A program made the translations under genes and the position numbers. The notes under the pieces were generated by a model. The model worked only from the letters and a program-made list of their open reading frames with translations, ran no database searches and was not told where the DNA came from. DNA of 64,000 bases from Granulicoccus phenolivorans DSM 17626 = NBRC 107789 = JCM 15570 (lineage in GTDB: Bacteria > Actinomycetota > Actinomycetes > Propionibacteriales > Propionibacteriaceae), in contig NZ_AUHH01000009.1 of assembly GCF_000423085.1 (NCBI RefSeq), forward strand, positions 107,780 to 171,779, in the 5' to 3' direction. Numbering within the stretch: position 1 is the stretch's first letter; every line of letters begins with the position of its first letter. Positions 39,835-49,417 of this stretch are shown in pieces.

Positions 39835-42000
39835 TCAGCCGGCCACGGCCAGGGCGAACGGCAGCACCTCGGCCGCTCCGGCCCGGCGCAGTGCCCGGCC
39901 CGCCACGGTCATCGTCCAGCGGGAGTCGATCAGGTCGTCGACCAGCAGCACCGGCCCGGCCAGGCTCGGCAACTGCTGGGCCATCGGGGCGGGCACGAGG
40001 AACCGGTCGACCACGGCCGCGAGCCGGTAGGCACTGTTGCCCCGGGCCGGGATCCCCGGGGCGTCCGGGGCAACCTCGAGGTCGCCGAGATCGGTCAGCC
40101 GGCCCACCCGGGCCAATCCCTCCACCGTGGAGCGGATCAGCCCCGGGCGGGACCGCGACCCGATGCCGGCCACCGCGACCGGTCGGGTGGACCAGCCCCA
40201 GGCCGAGAGCACCTCGATACACGCCCGGGCCAGGGCCGGGGTCAGCTCGGTGTCGACGGGCCGGCCGTCGGCATCGGTGGTCAGCAACTCCCGCAGGGCC
40301 GGGCCGTAGCCGAGGTCGGTCAGCCGGGAGATCGCCCGCCCCGACCCGACCGACTCGGTCGACTTGAGACGGCCCTTCAGCGCAACCCCGAGCCGGTCCA
40401 TCCCGGTGGGCCAGCTGGTCCGCGGTTCGACCTCCACCCCCGGCCGGTGCAGACCCTCATCGGCGGTCTCGGCCCAGTCGGTCGGCACGTCGGTGGCGTA
40501 CCAGACCGGCCGCCCGGCCGCCCGCAGGCAGTTGTCGCAGCGACCGCAGGGGGCGGCCGCGGGATCGTCCAGCTGGCGGGTGAGGAACTCCATCCGACAG
40601 CCGTCGGTGCGTTCGAACTCCAGCATCGCCCGCTGCTCGGCCTCGCGGGCGGCGGCGATCCGGGCGTACCGCTCGGCGTCGTAGACCCAGGGCTTGCCGG
40701 TCGCCACCCAGCCGCCCTTGACCTTCTCCACCGCATCGTCGACCGCCAGCACCTTCAGCAGCAGCTCCAGCGGGCTGCGGCGCAGATCCACCCGGGTCTC
40801 CAGCGCCGGGACGCTCAACGGGCCGGGGGCGTCGCGCAACGCGGCCAGCACGGCATCGGCCTTGGCCTGACTCGGCATCGACGCGGTGGCGAAGTAGCGC
40901 CAGATGTCGCGATCCTCGGTGCCCGGCAGGAGCAGCACATCGGCGCTCGCGGTGGCGCGCCCGGCCCGACCCACTTGCTGGTAATAGGCCACCGGTGAGG
41001 AGGGGGCGCCCAGATGCACGACGAAACCCAGGTCGGGTTTGTCGAATCCCATGCCCAGGGCACTGGTGGCCACCAGCGCCTTGACCCGGTTCTGCTTGAG
41101 ATCGTCCTCCAGCCGTTCGCGATCCTGCGGGTCGGTCCGACCGGTGTAGGCGCGGACCGCGTGCCCGTGCTCGGCCAGCAGCCGCGCGGTGTCCTCGGCC
41201 GCGGAGATCGTCAGCGCATAGATGATGCCGGAGCCGGGCAGCTCGTTCAGGTGGGCCAGCAGCCAGCCCAGCCGCTGCCGCGAGGTCTGCAACTGCAGCA
41301 CCCCCAGCCGCAGCGAATCGCGGGCCAGCGCCCCGCGTACGGTGAACACCTGCTGGCTGGTGCCGTCCAGCCGCACCCCGAGCTGTTCCTCGATGTCGGC
41401 GATCACCCGGAAGTTGGCCGTCGCGGTCGTCGCCAGCACCGGAACCCCGTCCGGCAGATCGGCGATCAGGTCCCGGATGCGTCGATAGTCGGGGCGGAAA
41501 TCGTGCCCCCAGTCGGAGATGCAGTGCGCCTCGTCGATCACCAACAGCCCCAGGTCGGCCACCAGATGCGGCAGGACGTGCTCCCGGAAAGCGGGGTTGG
41601 TCAGCCGTTCGGGGGAGACCAGCAGCAGATCGATGTCCCCACTGCGCAACTCGGCGATGATGTCGTCCCACTCGGTCGGGTTGCTGGAGTTGATCGCCGC
41701 CGTGCGTACGCCCGCCCGCGCCGCGGCCTCGGTCTGATCACGCATCAGCGACAGCAGCGGGGACACGATCAGCGTCGGGCCCGCGCCGTGCAGGCTCCGG
41801 CGCAGCCGACAGGCGACGAAATACACCGCCGACTTGCCCCAGCCGGTCCGCTGGACCACCAGGGCCCGCTGCCGATGGGCCACCAGCGCTTCGATCGCTT
41901 CGAACTGGCCGTCGCGGAACTCGGCGTCGGGCACGCGGGTGAGATCCCGCAGGATGGCGGTCGCGGCTTCCCGCAGGTCAGGGGTGTGCTCTGGGGTCAT
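39835..42000 (-). CDS. RecQ-family helicase fused to a phosphoribosyltransferase-like domain
   Basis: 721 aa from ATG 42000 (a TTG 12 nt upstream is also in frame). Walker A QRTGWGKSA is at 50-58, DEAH at 156-159, and helicase motif VI is QVGRAGRA. The RecQ zinc cluster (C near TDGCRMEF, then PCGRCDNC) is present. In place of an HRDC domain, the last 150 residues resemble a type I phosphoribosyltransferase: VLLVDDLIDSRWTMTVAG is like a PRPP-binding loop. This fusion is found in other actinobacteria. What the second domain does is unknown. Confidence 0.85.
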   Translation of the reverse strand: MTPEHTPDLREAATAILRDLTRVPDAEFRDGQFEAIEALVAHRQRALVVQRTGWGKSAVYFVACRLRRSLHGAGPTLIVSPLLSLMRDQTEAAARAGVRTAAINSSNPTEWDDIIAELRSGDIDLLLVSPERLTNPAFREHVLPHLVADLGLLVIDEAHCISDWGHDFRPDYRRIRDLIADLPDGVPVLATTATANFRVIADIEEQLGVRLDGTSQQVFTVRGALARDSLRLGVLQLQTSRQRLGWLLAHLNELPGSGIIYALTISAAEDTARLLAEHGHAVRAYTGRTDPQDRERLEDDLKQNRVKALVATSALGMGFDKPDLGFVVHLGAPSSPVAYYQQVGRAGRATASADVLLLPGTEDRDIWRYFATASMPSQAKADAVLAALRDAPGPLSVPALETRVDLRRSPLELLLKVLAVDDAVEKVKGGWVATGKPWVYDAERYARIAAAREAEQRAMLEFERTDGCRMEFLTRQLDDPAAAPCGRCDNCLRAAGRPVWYATDVPTDWAETADEGLHRPGVEVEPRTSWPTGMDRLGVALKGRLKSTESVGSGRAISRLTDLGYGPALRELLTTDADGRPVDTELTPALARACIEVLSAWGWSTRPVAVAGIGSRSRPGLIRSTVEGLARVGRLTDLGDLEVAPDAPGIPARGNSAYRLAAVVDRFLVPAPMAQQLPSLAGPVLLVDDLIDSRWTMTVAGRALRRAGAAEVLPFALAVAG

Positions 42001-42064
42001 GGCTCCAGTCAACCCGATGGGACCGACAAAAAATCAGTCTGCCTGTGGATAACTGGGCCGGCGG

Positions 42065-43213
42065 CTACTTCTTGGCCTCGCAGCCGACGCCGTCGCCGTC
42101 GCGATCCAGGTGCGGGCCGTAGCCGGGCTGACCGATCCGAACCGGGGCACCGCCACGGTTGCGGGCCTCGGTGCAGTTCTTGTACGCCCCGCCGGCCCCG
42201 GTACCCGGACCCGAGCCGCCCCCGGTCCTGCTGCCGGACTGCGTGGAGTCGGAGTCGGACAGGGCCCGCTTGCTGGGCGGCGCACCGGACTTCCCGGTGG
42301 TGGATCCGGTCCCGGAGTTGCTGTCGGGTTGCGGGGCGGGCTGCGGCTGCGGATTCCCGGTGGGACTGGGGGTCGGGGCCACATCGCCGGCGCCCACGCC
42401 CGGCCACGGGTCGGCCGACGCCGCGGGCTGATTGCAGTCGAGCAGCAACCGTTCCATCGCGTCGAACTCGGGCTGGGTGACCCACAGGCCGTACTTGTGC
42501 TTGACCGCGACCTGCCGCGCCACGTACTCGCACCGGTAGGAGGTCTTCGGAGGGAGCCAGGTCGCGGCGTCCCCGTCACCCTTCTGCTGGTTCAGGCTCG
42601 TCTCCACCGCCAGCAGGTTCAGCGGGTCGTTGCCGAACTCCACCCGGCGATCCGACGAAAATCCCTGGGCCCCGGTCTGCCAGGAATTCGACAGGGACAC
42701 GACATGATCGATCTCGATATTATTGCCGTTTCCACGAATGAAATCGAAGGAATTTCCGGAATAGGGTGAGGTGAGATTTCCGGTCAGGACCACGCACCCG
42801 TTCGAGCGTACGGTGATCTGGGTGAGGTCTCGGCGCAAGACATCATTGCGGGTGTCGCAGCCATTGCGGTCGACATCCTCGCGCCACTTGAACAGCGCGG
42901 AGTCGTACCCGGCCCCGGAGGCACGATCGGTGATGGTGAGCTGATAGAGCATCGCCAGGGCGGAACCGGGTCGGGCGGTCCGCGGCGTTGCGGTGGCGGT
43001 GGTAGTCGCATCGGGGGCGGACACCCCACCCCGGGACGAGGTGCTCCGGGGGGTGGCGGCCGCGCCGGAGGCGGTGGCGGCCGCGCCGGCCCGATCGGTG
43101 TCGGCGCTCGGTTCCGCGCTGGTCTCGGCGGAGCGTCCCGTGCAACTGGCCAGCAGCAGCACGACGATCACGATCACCACAACCAGGCAGCCGCAGCCCT
43201 TCAGCTTGTTCAT
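42065..43213 (-). CDS. Secreted lipoprotein with HNH nuclease (DUF1524/GmrSD type) and Excalibur domains
   Basis: 382 aa. A hydrophobic signal ends in LLLASC, a lipobox. A Ser/Thr/Ala-rich linker leads to the nuclease domain: NIEIDHVVSLSNSW and DPLNLLAVETSLNQQKGD, the His and Asn ligands of beta-beta-alpha-metal nucleases. After a Pro/Gly linker, a C-terminal Excalibur calcium-binding motif has CTEARNRGGAPV and DRDGDGVGCE. Such proteins are extracellular DNases in many actinobacteria. Cysteine pairs suggest disulfides. Confidence 0.85.
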   Translation of the reverse strand: MNKLKGCGCLVVVIVIVVLLLASCTGRSAETSAEPSADTDRAGAAATASGAAATPRSTSSRGGVSAPDATTTATATPRTARPGSALAMLYQLTITDRASGAGYDSALFKWREDVDRNGCDTRNDVLRRDLTQITVRSNGCVVLTGNLTSPYSGNSFDFIRGNGNNIEIDHVVSLSNSWQTGAQGFSSDRRVEFGNDPLNLLAVETSLNQQKGDGDAATWLPPKTSYRCEYVARQVAVKHKYGLWVTQPEFDAMERLLLDCNQPAASADPWPGVGAGDVAPTPSPTGNPQPQPAPQPDSNSGTGSTTGKSGAPPSKRALSDSDSTQSGSRTGGGSGPGTGAGGAYKNCTEARNRGGAPVRIGQPGYGPHLDRDGDGVGCEAKK

Positions 43214-43475
43214 GACCCCTACCCGTCGAGAATGTGCCACCGGAAATCCCGGGCATGTTGATTGGTTAAGTTCTGCACACTATCCCGCGCGGCCCGGTTC
43301 CGGGTAATCGAGCCGACAGGGACAGCCCAAAAAGCGTCGTGGCTTGCCGGCGTCGACGTACTCGAGCCATCTGTCCACGCTTTTGCGGACAATTCTTTCG
43401 GAATGAACCATTGCCGTATCCAGCCGAGCAGGAGAACTATTGAACCCAGCAATGTGATTGATCCGGGAGGCCCCG
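43214..43475. other. Gene-free region upstream of the HD/LuxR gene
   Basis: This stretch is AT-richer than average. It contains no convincing gene on either strand and no clear operator. A GGTTCCGGGTAA-type inverted segment near 43300 (CCCGGTTCCGGG) is the only structure I see. Confidence 0.5.
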
Positions 43476-43550
43476 ATGACCGAAATTCGTAGCATCGGTA
43501 ATCACCTTTACGCAGCCCCGGGGTGGACCGGTGCCCAGCCTCGGGACTGA
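43476..43550 (+). CDS. Possible 24-codon ORF overlapping the HD/LuxR start
   Basis: ATG 43476 has a strong GGGAGG 6 nt upstream and opens MTEIRSIGNHLYAAPGW, ending at TGA 43550, 20 nt inside the next gene in another frame. The ribosome site is better than that of the downstream gene. It may be a coupling leader peptide. No homologue recognised. Confidence 0.35.
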   Translation: MTEIRSIGNHLYAAPGWTGAQPRD

Positions 43551-45129
43551 CCGAGGGGCACGCTCGGGCGTACGGCTGACCGAGCTGATGGCGGCGATCT
43601 CGCTGGCCACCGATCTGGGGACCGGTCAGCCACTGGAGTTGGCCCTGCGTACCTGCCGATTGTCGGCCGCAGTGGCCGGCCACCTGGGGGTGGACTCCGG
43701 GATTGCTTCCGACATCCATTACACCGCCCTGCTGCGATTCCTCGGCTGTACCGCCGACGGACCGGACGTGGCCCGCCTTGCCGGCGGTGACAACGTCGGA
43801 TTCTTCGCCGCGATGGCGCCGGTGACCAATGGCAGCAACGCCGAGATGATGCGGACGCTGGTGCGCAGCCTGGGCCGGGACCAGCCGCCGCTGCGCCGGG
43901 TACGCCTGGTCGCTGGCGCGCTTGCCGACCCCCGGGCCGGGGCCCGCTCGCTGTCGGCGCACTGTGAGGTGGGAGCGCGGCTGGCGACCAGGCTCGGCCT
44001 GGGGGAGGGGGTGGTCGAGGCGCTGGCCCACGCTTACGAGCGGTGGGACGGCTACGGCGTTCCGGATCGGCAGGCGGGCGAGGCGATTCCGTTTCCGGTT
44101 CGAGTCGTCATGGTGGCCCGTGATGCGGTGCTGTGGCAACGGCTGGGGGGAACCCAGGGCGCGGTGGACGTGCTGACCCGGCGCCGGGGCCATGCCTACG
44201 ATCCGGCCGTGGTCGATGCGATCCTCGCGATCGGGCTGGACACTCCCGAGGCCGACGACCTCTGGGACGAGATCCTGGCGCTGGAGCCGGCGCCGGTACG
44301 CCGGGTGGGGGAGGACGACCTCGATCGGGCACTGGCAGCGGTCGGGGACTTTGCCGATCTGCGCGCTGCCTGGACCCGGAGTCACTCGTCGCGCCTCAGC
44401 GCGTTGGCGGCAGCCGCCGGGGCGGCGTACGGGCTGGCCGAGGATGAGGTGACCACCCTGCGTCGGGCCGGGTTGGTGGCCGACCTCGGGGCAGTGGGGG
44501 TCTCGCAGGGCAACTGGGCGAAGGCCCGAACCCTCGGGCCCGAGAGCAATGAACAGGTCCGGTTGCACCCCTATCTGTCCGAACGGGTGCTCACCCGCTG
44601 CTCCGGGCTCGGCACTATCGCCGCTTGTGCCGGCACCCACCACGAGCGACTCGACGGATCCGGCTATCACCGCGGCACCAGCGCACCCCAGCTGTCACCG
44701 GTGGCCCGGCTCCTGGCGACGGCCGAGGCGTGGGTGAGTCTGGGGGAGGACCGGCCGGGCCAGGGAGCCTGCTCCGCCGGCGCGGCTCGGGACCTGCTGC
44801 GGGCCGAGGTTTCCGCGGGCCGGATGGACGACTCCATCCTGGCGGCGGTCCTTGCCGCCGCGGGAGCGGCCGATCATCGGCGCCGGGAGGCGCATCCGGG
44901 TGGCTTGTCGGACCGGGAGGTCGAAGTGCTTCGGCTGATCGCTCGTGGAGCGCGCAACCGGGACGTGGCCGCGCAGCTGTCCATTTCACCCAAGACCGTG
45001 GGCCACCACGTCGCGCACATCTACACCAAGATCGGGGTGACCACCCGGCCGGGTGCTGCCCTGTTCGCCATGGAGCACCACCTGTTGGATCGGCCGCCGG
45101 AATACGGCGTTCGCCCGATGCGCGGGTGA
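43531..45129 (+). CDS. HD-GYP-like phosphohydrolase domain protein with LuxR DNA-binding domain
   Basis: 532 aa. The N-terminal two-thirds carry HD-type modules: ALLRFLGCTAD, HCEVGARLATRLGLG with YERWDGYGVPD, and HHERLDGSGYHRG, the last being a good HD-GYP match. The last 65 residues are a LuxR helix-turn-helix (LSDREVEVLRLIARGARNRDVAAQL, then SPKTVGHHVAHIYTKIG). The combination suggests a cyclic-dinucleotide or small-molecule-responsive regulator. Some HD metal ligands look incomplete. Its 3' end is duplicated together with the downstream hydrolase. Confidence 0.82.
   Translation: MPSLGTDRGARSGVRLTELMAAISLATDLGTGQPLELALRTCRLSAAVAGHLGVDSGIASDIHYTALLRFLGCTADGPDVARLAGGDNVGFFAAMAPVTNGSNAEMMRTLVRSLGRDQPPLRRVRLVAGALADPRAGARSLSAHCEVGARLATRLGLGEGVVEALAHAYERWDGYGVPDRQAGEAIPFPVRVVMVARDAVLWQRLGGTQGAVDVLTRRRGHAYDPAVVDAILAIGLDTPEADDLWDEILALEPAPVRRVGEDDLDRALAAVGDFADLRAAWTRSHSSRLSALAAAAGAAYGLAEDEVTTLRRAGLVADLGAVGVSQGNWAKARTLGPESNEQVRLHPYLSERVLTRCSGLGTIAACAGTHHERLDGSGYHRGTSAPQLSPVARLLATAEAWVSLGEDRPGQGACSAGAARDLLRAEVSAGRMDDSILAAVLAAAGAADHRRREAHPGGLSDREVEVLRLIARGARNRDVAAQLSISPKTVGHHVAHIYTKIGVTTRPGAALFAMEHHLLDRPPEYGVRPMRG
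45091..45103 (+). repeat. Duplication junction 13-mer, copy 1
   Basis: CGGCCGCCGGAAT, inside the 3' end of the HD/LuxR gene. The same 13-mer is at 45656-45668 and 46635-46647, so the three copies bound the two hydrolase units. Confidence 0.8.
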
Positions 45130-45635
45130 GCGCCCGATTTCTACGCTCAATTTCCGGACCCAATCATCACGAAGAGGGTGGCAACGACACGGACATTCAC
45201 TATGAGGAATTCGGCGACGGGCCGCCCCTGCAGCAGTTGGCTGTAGCGGGCCGAATCACCGATGCGGTCGAGCACTTCTTCCGCTGGGCCAGCAGCCGGA
45301 CCTCCGGCGGGAATGCCTATGACGGGTTCGGTCCGGCCCTGCAGGCGGCGTTGCGGGACTCGGCTCCGGCCCTGCTGGGTGAACGCCGGGGTGGCACCGG
45401 GGCGTACCTCACCCCGGAGCTGATCGGGAAGGTCGAATGCCCGGTGACCTGCCTGCTCGGCGATCTCACCAACCCGGTACTGGCCGGGGGGACCGACCGC
45501 ATCGTTGGAGTGCTCCCGCAGGCGGAACTGGTCCCGATCGCGGGTGCGGGCCATGCGTTGCCGTTCGATCAGCCGGAGAAGTTCGCGGCTGCCGTTCGCG
45601 CGGCCTGCCGCCCGCGCGAGGAAAGCCCACGCTGA
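45126..45635 (+). pseudogene. Decayed tandem copy of the alpha/beta hydrolase
   Basis: This segment aligns with the intact gene at 45773-46588 but has lost about 22 bp including the start codon and about 117 codons inside. The loss runs from just after GDGP to just before AGSGRV and removes the oxyanion loop and catalytic serine. What remains runs on in one frame from GTG 45126, which overlaps the stop of the HD/LuxR gene, to EESPR. It could still be translated by coupling but cannot be a functional hydrolase. Confidence 0.85.
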
Positions 45636-45655
45636 CCGAGTCACCATCTGCCAAC

Positions 45656-45668
45656 CGGCCGCCGGAAT
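45656..45668 (+). repeat. Duplication junction 13-mer, copy 2
   Basis: CGGCCGCCGGAAT followed by about 20 further bases matching the 3' end of the HD/LuxR gene with one change, then the intact hydrolase unit. Confidence 0.8.
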
Positions 45669-45772
45669 AGGGCGTTCGCCCGATGCGCGGGGAAGGGCCC
45701 GATTTCTACGCTGGATTCCAGGACACATTCACCACACAGCAGGACACAATCACCACGAAGAGGGTGGCAACG

Positions 45773-46588
45773 ATGCCTACCGTACACATCGACGACACAG
45801 ACATTCACTACGAGGAGTCCGGGGACGGGCCGACACTGCTCCTGATCCACGGGAGCGGTGGAGGCGGGATCGCCTGGGAGGACATGGTCGAGCGGCTGGC
45901 TCCGGAGTTCCGGGTGATCGCGTACGACCGGCGGGGGTTCGGGCGCTCGGCCGGTCCGCCGGCGTCGGACTTCCATCGCGACGGTCGGGACGCGGCCGGG
46001 CTGCTGCGGGCGCTGGATGCCTCTCCGGCCGCGGTCCTCGGCTGGAGCGGGGGTGGCATCGTCGCCCTGGATCTGGCTATATTCGACCCGGAGTTGGTGC
46101 GTACGCTCGTGTTTGCCGAGCCGCCCCTGTACCTGATGTCCAACCCACTGACCCCGGCGACCGGAGCGGTGTTCGGCACCGTGCAAGAGCTGGCCGGGAG
46201 CGGGCGGGTCACCGAGGCGGGCGAGCACTTCTTCCGCTGGGCGTCCAGCCGGACCACCGGCGGCAACGCCTACGACGACATGGCTCCGGCCGTGCAGGTC
46301 GCGATGCGGGACTCGGCGCCGGCGGTGATGGCCGACCTCCAGGGCGGCACCGGTGAGTACCTCACCCCGGAGATGATCGGGGCCATCGCCTGCCCGGTCA
46401 CCTGCCTGCTCGGCGAGCTGACCCATCCGGACATCGTCGGCGGGACCGACCGGCTCATGCGGCTGCTCCCGCAGGCCGAACTGGTCCCGATCCCGGGAGC
46501 CGGTCATGCTCTGCATTTCGACCAGCCGGACACGTTCGAGACCGCCGTCCGGGCCGCCTGCCGAGCGAGGACGGAGAGCAACCGCTGA
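45773..46588 (+). CDS. Alpha/beta hydrolase, intact copy
   Basis: 271 aa. HGSGGGG forms the oxyanion loop, the nucleophile is S92 in GWSGG, the acid probably lies in GELTHPD, and the base is His in GAGHALHF. It looks like a non-haem haloperoxidase- or esterase-type enzyme; the substrate is unknown. ATG 45773 has GAGGG upstream. An in-frame ATG at 45683 would add 30 residues without a family match. Confidence 0.85.
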   Translation: MPTVHIDDTDIHYEESGDGPTLLLIHGSGGGGIAWEDMVERLAPEFRVIAYDRRGFGRSAGPPASDFHRDGRDAAGLLRALDASPAAVLGWSGGGIVALDLAIFDPELVRTLVFAEPPLYLMSNPLTPATGAVFGTVQELAGSGRVTEAGEHFFRWASSRTTGGNAYDDMAPAVQVAMRDSAPAVMADLQGGTGEYLTPEMIGAIACPVTCLLGELTHPDIVGGTDRLMRLLPQAELVPIPGAGHALHFDQPDTFETAVRAACRARTESNR

Positions 46589-46634
46589 GGCCCGGCGCGA
46601 CACCGGTGCGGCCGGTTCGGGCTGCGGCGCCCGC

Positions 46635-46647
46635 CGGCCGCCGGAAT
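46635..46647 (+). repeat. Duplication junction 13-mer, copy 3
   Basis: CGGCCGCCGGAAT just past the intact hydrolase gene and before the acetyltransferase gene. Confidence 0.75.
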
Positions 46648-46681
46648 CGCGCACAATGGTGGGGAGCAAACAGGAGGCCGT

Positions 46682-47113
46682 GTGACCAAGCCGGTGATCA
46701 AGTTGGCCGCCCCGGCCGACGCGCTGCTGGTGGCCGCGCTGACGCTGCAGGCAGCCCGCGACCAGAACGCCCCCCACGAGCCACGCTTCCTCGATCGATT
46801 CGCCGACGAATGGAAGCTGCGGCGTGACCAGTCCCCGATCTGGTTCGCCGAGTACGCCGGTCGGCATGCCGGGATCGTGCACGGCTCTCGGGTCCGCGCC
46901 CTGCCGTGGCCCGGCCGGGAGGACAGCTCGGCGCTGATCGTGCAACTGCTGTTCGTGCCGTCGGAGTCCCGGGATCAGGGGATCGAGGCGGCCCTGCTGG
47001 CCGGGGTTCGGGACTGGGCGCGGCGGCGCTCGATCACCGAGATCACCGCCGGTTCCCGACTCGCGGCCGAGCACCGGGACCTGATCGACCCGGCACCGTC
47101 GTTTCCGGTGTAG
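46682..47113 (+). CDS. GNAT-like acetyltransferase domain protein
   Basis: 143 aa. The middle matches the acetyl-CoA-binding core of GNAT enzymes loosely: LIVQLLFVPSESRDQGIEAALLAGVRDWA, where RDQG replaces the usual R/QxxGxG/A loop. GTG 46682 has AGGAGG upstream. Substrate unknown; activity uncertain because of the weak loop. Confidence 0.65.
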   Translation: MTKPVIKLAAPADALLVAALTLQAARDQNAPHEPRFLDRFADEWKLRRDQSPIWFAEYAGRHAGIVHGSRVRALPWPGREDSSALIVQLLFVPSESRDQGIEAALLAGVRDWARRRSITEITAGSRLAAEHRDLIDPAPSFPV

Positions 47114-47186
47114 CAGAAATCGACCCGGCTCAGTCAGCCAAGGTTTCGGGGGTGCCGGCAGCGTTCTGCTGCACCCGGAACGACGG

Positions 47187-47945
47187 TCAGATCGGCAGCT
47201 TGCGGAAGATCGGCTGCGGAATCAGCTTGAGCGCGACCATCACCCACTGGAACGCCGGTGGCGCCCAGATCAGCGACTTCTTCTTCGCCACCGCGTCGAC
47301 CGCCAGCCGGGCGACCTCTTCCTTGTCGACGGTCAGCGGCGCCTCCTTGACCCCGGCCGACATGCGCGTACGCACCTGCCCCGGCCGGATCACCAACACC
47401 CGCGGGCCGTACTCGGCCAGCGCCTCCCCGAGATTGCGGTAGAAACCGTCCAACCCGGCCTTGGTGGAGCCGTACACGAAGTTGGACCGGCGCACCCGCT
47501 CACCGGCGGCCGAACTCATCGCAATGATCTGCCCGAAGCCCTGGTCCTTCATCCGCTGACCGAGCAGGACACCGACCGAGACCGCCCCGGTGTAGTTGAC
47601 CTGCGCCTCCAGCACCGCGCTGCGCTGATCCTGCCAGACCTTGTCCTGCTCGCCCATGATCCCGAACGCCACGATGGCCACGTCGACATCGCCGTCCGCC
47701 CAGGCCGCGTCGATCACCGCCGGATGGGTGTCGAAGGCGGTGGCGTCGAAGTCGAGCCAGCGTACGCTCGCCCCGGCCGCCTCCAACGCGGCGATCGACG
47801 CCGCCCGGGCCGGATCGGTGGGCAGGCCCGCCAGCAGGACGGTCATCGGTTGCTGCTTGCAGAACTCGGCGGCGATGGCCAGACCGATCTCGGAGGATCC
47901 GCCCAGGACCAGGATCTTCTGCGGGGTTCCGACGGCGTTGATCAC
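47187..47945 (-). CDS. dprE2: DprE2-like short-chain dehydrogenase
   Basis: 252 aa SDR. The NAD(P)-binding [15 protein letters not shown] is at the N-terminus and the active-site Y-x-x-x-K is in VYGSTKAG, with the serine in MSSAAGE. With DprE1 it converts decaprenylphosphoryl-ribose to the arabinose form, the donor for cell-wall arabinan; DprE2 reduces the 2-keto intermediate. It lies 7 bp after dprE1, the order found in mycobacteria. Confidence 0.9.
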   Translation of the reverse strand: MINAVGTPQKILVLGGSSEIGLAIAAEFCKQQPMTVLLAGLPTDPARAASIAALEAAGASVRWLDFDATAFDTHPAVIDAAWADGDVDVAIVAFGIMGEQDKVWQDQRSAVLEAQVNYTGAVSVGVLLGQRMKDQGFGQIIAMSSAAGERVRRSNFVYGSTKAGLDGFYRNLGEALAEYGPRVLVIRPGQVRTRMSAGVKEAPLTVDKEEVARLAVDAVAKKKSLIWAPPAFQWVMVALKLIPQPIFRKLPI

Positions 47946-47952
47946 ACTGCTC

Positions 47953-49404
47953 CTAAATCAGTTCGAGGCGGCGGGCCATGTCCGAGGCGAACACCGCGTG
48001 CGGATCGATCCGGCGCCGAACCGCGAGGAATTCATCGATCCGCGGATACATCTGGTGGAAGTTCGCGGCACTGACCCGGGAGTCCTTGGCGCTGTAGACC
48101 CGGCCGCCGAACTCCATGATCCGGCGGTCGAGTTCGTTGCAGAACTCGCCCAGCCCCGGCTTGATCGGGAAGTCCACGCAGACGTTCCAGCCCTCCATCG
48201 GGAAGCTGAGCGGGGCGCGATTGCCTTCGCCGAAGAGCTTGAACACATTCAGGAAGGAATAGTGTCCCGAGGCCTGGATCGCCCGGATCACATCCTTGAA
48301 CGGCTCCACGGCATCGCGGGGCACGACGGTCTGATACTGCACGAACCCGCCGGTGCGCCCGTACGCCCGGTTCCACTCCCCGAACAGATCGAGCATGTGG
48401 TAGAACTGCGACAAATTCTGCACCTTGCCGGTGTAGTTGCCGCCCATCCGGTAATAGACCTCGCCGATCGCGGAGAAGGTGAACTTGTTCGCCAGCCCCT
48501 CCGGGAAGATGTCCGGCAGGGTGACCAGGGTCGGTGCATTGAACCCCAGCGGGTTCTGCTTCAGCTTCGCCGGCAACTCGTCGAAGGTCGCCAGCCGGCC
48601 GCGGGAGATCGAGGCCCGGCCCAGTTTGGGCTCCGGGGAGATCGCATCGAACCAGGCACTGGAATAGGTGTAGTTCGCCTCCGAGCCGTCGCTGTGCACC
48701 GCGATCGTCTCGTCCAGGGTGGCGGTCTGCACCCCGTCGGCAATGAAGTACGCCGTTTCGGTGCGGGTCATCGCGATCGTGGCCCGCAGGATGATCCCGG
48801 TCAGACCCATCCCGCCGATGGTGCTCCAGAAGATCGACCCGTCCGGGTCATCGGGGGAGCCGTCGGGCCGCAGCGTCAGCACCCGGCCGTCGGCGACCAG
48901 CAGGTCCAGTTCGCGGACGTGGTTGCCGAAGGATCCCGCGCTGTGGTGGTTCTTGCCGTGGATGTCGTTGGCGATCGCCCCGCCGATGGTGACCTGCCGG
49001 GTGCCCGGCAGCACCGGTACCCACAGCCCGAACGGCAGCGCCGCCTTCATCAGCGTCTCCAGATCGACCCCGGCATCCAGATCGACCAGGGCACTCTCGG
49101 CATCGATCCGGTGGATCCGGCGCAGGGCCGTCATGTCGATGACCAGGCCGCCGGAGTTCTGCGCGACATCGCCGTAGGAGCGGCCCAGGCCGCGCGCGAT
49201 CACGCCACGACGCAGGTGGGCGGGCTTGTCGGAGTTCTGATCGGCGACCCGGGCCACCGCGTCGGCGATCAACTCCACACTCGGGGTCGTCAGCACCTCG
49301 GCGGTGGTACCCCCGGCCCGACCCCAGCCACTGAGCCGCCGCACTTCGCGGGTGTAGGGCAGGCCGGCCGGAGACTTCACCACGTCCTGGGAATGATCGG
49401 ACAT
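47953..49404 (-). CDS. dprE1: DprE1-like decaprenylphosphoryl-ribose 2'-oxidase
   Basis: 483 aa FAD oxidoreductase of the VAO fold: [38 protein letters not shown], and the C-terminal SAKDSR, which contains the active-site lysine. The covalent benzothiazinone target cysteine of mycobacterial DprE1 is conserved as C409 (GWNVCVDFP; codon at 48178-48180). It oxidises the ribose 2-hydroxyl of the lipid-linked sugar. The operon order is holin-like, dprE1, dprE2. Confidence 0.93.
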   Translation of the reverse strand: MSDHSQDVVKSPAGLPYTREVRRLSGWGRAGGTTAEVLTTPSVELIADAVARVADQNSDKPAHLRRGVIARGLGRSYGDVAQNSGGLVIDMTALRRIHRIDAESALVDLDAGVDLETLMKAALPFGLWVPVLPGTRQVTIGGAIANDIHGKNHHSAGSFGNHVRELDLLVADGRVLTLRPDGSPDDPDGSIFWSTIGGMGLTGIILRATIAMTRTETAYFIADGVQTATLDETIAVHSDGSEANYTYSSAWFDAISPEPKLGRASISRGRLATFDELPAKLKQNPLGFNAPTLVTLPDIFPEGLANKFTFSAIGEVYYRMGGNYTGKVQNLSQFYHMLDLFGEWNRAYGRTGGFVQYQTVVPRDAVEPFKDVIRAIQASGHYSFLNVFKLFGEGNRAPLSFPMEGWNVCVDFPIKPGLGEFCNELDRRIMEFGGRVYSAKDSRVSAANFHQMYPRIDEFLAVRRRIDPHAVFASDMARRLELI

Positions 49405-49417
49405 CGCGGGCGCCCGA

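Noticed and set aside
42065..43213. GmrSD-type restriction (defence) system
   Set aside because: The DUF1524 nuclease here has a lipoprotein signal and an Excalibur domain, so it is secreted. No GmrS part is present.
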